Shown piece after piece: positions 61,214 through 64,000 of a stretch of DNA of 64,000 nucleotides. Source of the DNA: Nonomuraea candida. GTDB taxonomy: Bacteria; Actinomycetota; Actinomycetes; Streptosporangiales; Streptosporangiaceae. Position numbers and translations under genes: made by a program. How positions within the stretch are numbered: the first letter of the stretch is position 1; every line of letters begins with the position of its first letter. The notes under the pieces are model-generated. The model was given only the letters and a program-made list of their open reading frames with translations. It made no database searches and was not told the DNA's origin. The stretch is from NCBI RefSeq assembly GCF_000725485.1, contig NZ_JOAG01000032.1:62001-126000 (forward strand). Direction: 5' to 3'.

Positions 61214-62182
61214 TCAGGCCGCCGACAGCGCGTCGAGCCGGTCCAGCTCGGCCTCGGTGAGCCGGAACTCCATGGTCGCCGCGGCCTCGGCCGCCTGCCG
61301 GGGCTTGGACGCGCCGGGGATGGCCACCACCGTGTCGCCGTACCGGTTGATGACCCAGTTGACGGCCACCTGCGGGATCGACACGCCGTACGCGCCGCCG
61401 ATCCGCCGCATCTCCTCGATCAACGGCCGGGTCCGCGCCAGCCCTCGCGCGCTCAGCTCCCGCCGCCCGAAGAACCTGCGCATCACCGGCGCCGACCGCA
61501 CCAGCGCGGGATCGTCGTGGAAGCGCCCGGTGAGCAGCCCGCCCTCCAGCGGCGAGTACGCGATCAGCGTCACGCCCAGCCGGCGCGCGGTGTCGAGGAC
61601 GCCGTCGCGCTCGACGTTCCGGTGCAACAGGCTGATGCGCACCTGGTTGGAGGCCAGCGTGACGCCCTCGGCCGCGAGCACCCGGTGGGCGAGCGCGAGC
61701 TGCCGGGCGGAGAAGTTGCTCACCCCGACCGAGCGGATCCGGCCGGCCCTGAACAGCGCCGCCATGGCCCGGAGCTGGGCCGTGAGGCTCGACAGGGAGC
61801 CGGTGGGCATGTGGATCTGGTGCAGGTCCACGGGGAACCCGCCGAGGTGGCGCAGGCGGTCGCCGATGGTGCGGGTGATGCTGGCGGCGGTGCGGCCCAG
61901 CGGCGCCCACTTGGTGGCCACCACGACCTCGCCGGGCCGCACCCCGGCCGCCTTCAGCGCCTCGGCCAGCGTCTCCTCCGAGTCGCCCGCGCCGTACATC
62001 TCGGCGGTGTCGAACCAGTTGACCCCGCCGTCGAGCGCGGCCCGCACCACCGGGGCGGCGGCCCGGCGGTCGATGGGGCGGATGATCCAGCGGGTGACGT
62101 TCGCGGTGCCGGCGAACTGCATGCAGCCCAGGCCGATGGGGGTGAGCTCGATGTCGGTTCTGCCGAGTCTGCGGGTCTTCAT
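61214..62182 (-). CDS. Aldo-keto reductase
   Basis: A 322-residue NADPH-dependent reductase. Catalytic residues are all visible: Asp and Tyr in WFDTAEMYG, Lys in VVVATKWAP, His in LHQIHMP. VGVSNFS and IPGASKP are the cofactor region. Start ATG 62182. First gene of a two-gene operon with a TetR repressor. A palindromic operator lies just upstream, so it is likely induced by a small molecule such as an aldehyde. Confidence 0.92.
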   Translation of the reverse strand: MKTRRLGRTDIELTPIGLGCMQFAGTANVTRWIIRPIDRRAAAPVVRAALDGGVNWFDTAEMYGAGDSEETLAEALKAAGVRPGEVVVATKWAPLGRTAASITRTIGDRLRHLGGFPVDLHQIHMPTGSLSSLTAQLRAMAALFRAGRIRSVGVSNFSARQLALAHRVLAAEGVTLASNQVRISLLHRNVERDGVLDTARRLGVTLIAYSPLEGGLLTGRFHDDPALVRSAPVMRRFFGRRELSARGLARTRPLIEEMRRIGGAYGVSIPQVAVNWVINRYGDTVVAIPGASKPRQAAEAAATMEFRLTEAELDRLDALSAA

Positions 62183-62198
62183 GGCGGGTCACCTCTCC

Positions 62199-62235
62199 AT
62201 GTGATTGTCTTTCACATTGTGAGAAGCTATCACAT
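62199..62235. promoter_or_regulatory. Nested palindrome, probable TetR operator
   Basis: All symmetry is centred at 62217: the inner TCACATTGTGA (62212-62222) and outer arms ATGTGAT (62199-62205) and ATCACAT (62229-62235). It sits 17 nt before the aldo-keto reductase start, between it and the divergent upstream region. Binding by the TetR protein encoded in the same operon is inference. Confidence 0.6.
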
Positions 62236-62273
62236 AAGGGCGTGCGAAAGGGGAGACCCCTTCGGTCAGCGGA

Positions 62274-63464
62274 TCAGTCGCACTCCCCGGTGCCGGCCGG
62301 CATGTTGTCGTGGCGGCCCGCCGAGGCGTCGGGGGCGACCTCGTCGGCCGTCAGCACGTAGCCGGTCTGCTCCTCGTTGATCGCGGCGGCGAAGATCACG
62401 CCGTAGACCCGGCCGTCCACCGTGAGCAGCGGGCCGCCGGAGTTGCCCGGCAGCACCTGACCGCGGATGGCGTAGACGTCGCGCCTGACCGTGTTCGCGC
62501 GGTAGATGTCGGGGCCCTCGGCCTCCAGCCGGCCGCCGATCCTGGCCGGCTCGGCGGTGAACCCCCTGCCCTTCGGGAACCCGGCGATGATCGCGTTGTC
62601 GCCGCGGCCGCCCTCGGTGTCGAACGAGAGCTGCGGCAGGTCGAGCCCGGGCACGTGGAGGATCGCGATGTCGCGGCGCGGGTTGTAGCGCACCACCGTG
62701 GCCCGGTGTCGCACGTCGTCGGCGTCGATGACCTGGAGGTCGCGCGTGACGCCCGCGACCACGTGGGCGTTGGTCATGATGCGGCCCGGCGCGTAGACGA
62801 AGCCGGTGCCCTCGATGTGCTTGTTGCAGCTCTGCGCGTCGCCCTGCACCTTGACGATCGCCCGGCGGGCCCGGCTCAGCTTGGCCCCCTGCAGCACGCT
62901 CTGGTCGGGCGGCTGCACGTCGATGAGCGCGCCCGCGCCGATCGCGTCGAAGACGGGCGGGAACTCCGAGCGGTCGATGAACTTCTTGAACGGCTGCTGC
63001 CAGTTGCGCGCGGCCTGCGGGATGGCGTCGTCGACCGTGGTCAGCAGCGCGGAGTTCTTGACCTGGTCGACCAGCGGGGTGAAGGCCGTGGAGACGATCA
63101 GCGAGCCGATCAGCCAGGCGATCACCAGCACCGACAGCGCGCTGGCGAAGGTGCCGCCGATCGCGTCGGCCAGCTTGGCGGGCTCCCAGGTGACGTGGCT
63201 GCGCACGACCGCGCCCAGCGTCGAGGAGGCGAACTGCCCGATCGTGGCCGACAGGAACACCACCACGATGGCCAGCAGCGCCTGCGGCGTGTCGCCGTCG
63301 ACGATGGCCTTGGACAGGGGCGGCGCGATGAAGACGCCCAGCACGGCGCCGCCGACGAACCCCACGAAGCTCATCGCCCCGATGATGAAGCCCTGCCGGT
63401 AACCCGAGATGCCGAAGGCGATCACGAGGCCGATCAAGATGAGGTCAAGCAGATCACCGCGCAC
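62274..63464 (-). CDS. MarP-like membrane serine protease (CvpA + trypsin domains)
   Basis: A 396-residue protein. Four membrane helices of a CvpA-like domain occupy residues 5-130 (LILIGLVIAFGISGYRQG, FVGFVGGAVLGVFIA, LAIVVVFLSATIGQFAS, LSVLVIAWLIGSLI). The periplasmic trypsin-like domain has catalytic His in IMTNAHVV, Asp in RRDIAILHV and Ser in LPGNSGGPLL. Two Cys (SCNKH and GECD) could form the redox disulfide seen in Mycobacterium tuberculosis MarP. It resembles this acid- and oxidative-stress protease in order and length. GTG/ATG 63464 starts RGDLLDLILIG. Confidence 0.92.
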   Translation of the reverse strand: MRGDLLDLILIGLVIAFGISGYRQGFIIGAMSFVGFVGGAVLGVFIAPPLSKAIVDGDTPQALLAIVVVFLSATIGQFASSTLGAVVRSHVTWEPAKLADAIGGTFASALSVLVIAWLIGSLIVSTAFTPLVDQVKNSALLTTVDDAIPQAARNWQQPFKKFIDRSEFPPVFDAIGAGALIDVQPPDQSVLQGAKLSRARRAIVKVQGDAQSCNKHIEGTGFVYAPGRIMTNAHVVAGVTRDLQVIDADDVRHRATVVRYNPRRDIAILHVPGLDLPQLSFDTEGGRGDNAIIAGFPKGRGFTAEPARIGGRLEAEGPDIYRANTVRRDVYAIRGQVLPGNSGGPLLTVDGRVYGVIFAAAINEEQTGYVLTADEVAPDASAGRHDNMPAGTGECD

Positions 63465-63546
63465 GCTTCAAAGGTAACCAGCGATACGGTCAAGCGTGCA
63501 CGTCTTCAGCCAGGACGACGTCACCCACCTGGCTATCTTGAGCGGT

Positions 63547-64000
63547 ATGCCGCCGGACGAGGGAACAGTGCGCGATCTCATCCAGGCAGCCCTACGCGAC
63601 GACGATCCCGACGGTCCGCTGCGCTGGCACGTGATCTCGCTGCTGCGCCAGCGGGCCGACCTGGAGTCGTTCATCGAGGCGCGGCGGTTGTGCGCCGCGG
63701 ACACGGTCGCGGAGCGGCTGCTCGGCGTGGACATCATGGGGATGCTGCGGCCGTTCGTGGATCGTACGCTGCCGGTGCTGCGCTTCCTGGCCGCCAGCGA
63801 GGACGACGCCATGGTGTTGTACTCGGTGCTGATCGCCTTCGGCCACCTGGCCGACCCGCGGTCGCTCCCGTCCGTGATCGACCTGGCCGGTCACGCCGAC
63901 CCGAGGGTGAGGTACGGGGCCGCGTACGCGCTGCAGCACGTCCTGGGCGACCCGCCGGACCGGGCGGGCCTGGCGACGCTGCGGACGCTCGCGACCGACA
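63547..64000 (+). CDS. HEAT-repeat-like protein, 5' part only
   Basis: The frame from ATG 63547 is open to the window's right edge (about 151 residues). HEAT-like helices are visible: LPVLRFLAASEDDAMVLYSV, AFGHLADPRSLPSVIDLAG and ADPRVRYGAAYALQHVLG. A GTG at 63496 could give 17 extra residues. It is divergent from the MarP-like gene. HEAT proteins mediate protein contacts; its partner is unknown. Confidence 0.8.
   Translation, partial: MPPDEGTVRDLIQAALRDDDPDGPLRWHVISLLRQRADLESFIEARRLCAADTVAERLLGVDIMGMLRPFVDRTLPVLRFLAASEDDAMVLYSVLIAFGHLADPRSLPSVIDLAGHADPRVRYGAAYALQHVLGDPPDRAGLATLRTLATD

Overview
This 64 kb window is a chromosomal segment of a high-GC actinomycete, most likely from the Streptosporangiaceae (Nonomuraea-like). 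The evidence is strongly GC-biased codon use, many GTG starts, a DUF397/DUF5753-XRE gene pair, a BldG anti-anti-sigma locus next to a membrane pyrophosphatase, an actinobacterial tad (Flp pilus) locus, and many short GC-rich tandem repeats in intergenic DNA. The genus assignment is inference. No rRNA, tRNA or CRISPR array was seen.

Layout. 0-7.5 kb: 5' part of a CapA-type lipoprotein gene, a divergent XRE regulator/MFS exporter pair, a Fur-family regulator with catalase, then a DUF397/XRE pair and three small genes that look like a decayed integrative-element remnant. 7.5-21 kb: housekeeping and redox genes (molybdopterin oxidoreductase, HD hydrolase, Rieske protein, NmrA-like reductase, TSUP permease, ABC ATPase, two-component system, SDR, QueA-like protein, SerB, SixA-like phosphatase). 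21-29 kb: H+-pyrophosphatase, a frameshifted DUF2975 pseudogene, the anti-sigma/BldG pair and a divergent DECH-box helicase. From memory, this order (hppA, anti-sigma, bldG, helicase, tad genes, Fic-like gene, acetyl-CoA synthetase) matches Streptomyces. 29.8-37.4 kb and 51.0-53.3 kb: a tad locus on the minus strand in the order TadZ, TadA, TadB, TadC, Flp pilin, TadE, TadE-like, FnIII membrane protein.

The main feature is a 13.05 kb element (38011-51059) inserted in the P-loop codons of the tadA ATPase gene. It encodes a large serine integrase next to one end, an excisionase-like HTH protein, a primase-polymerase and P4-type helicase replication module, a resolvase with its own res-like site, and cargo. 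The cargo is a SLOG-fold protein, an XRE/TPR regulator, several unknown small proteins, and a candidate RiPP cassette: a radical SAM enzyme, an overlapping 43-residue peptide ending in a CxC/Asp-rich core, and an APH-fold kinase. Rejoining the two ends at a shared TT restores an intact ATPase frame with a canonical GxxGxGKTT loop. The joined element ends form an inverted-repeat attP with TT at its exact centre. Integration therefore breaks the pilus motor and precise excision would repair it.

54-64 kb: a gene-free structured region where a 6S-like RNA would be expected by synteny, a Fic-like protein, acetyl-CoA synthetase, a holin-X-like membrane protein, an alpha/beta hydrolase, a DUF309 protein, an aldo-keto reductase/TetR operon with a palindromic operator, a MarP-type membrane protease, and the start of a HEAT-repeat gene.
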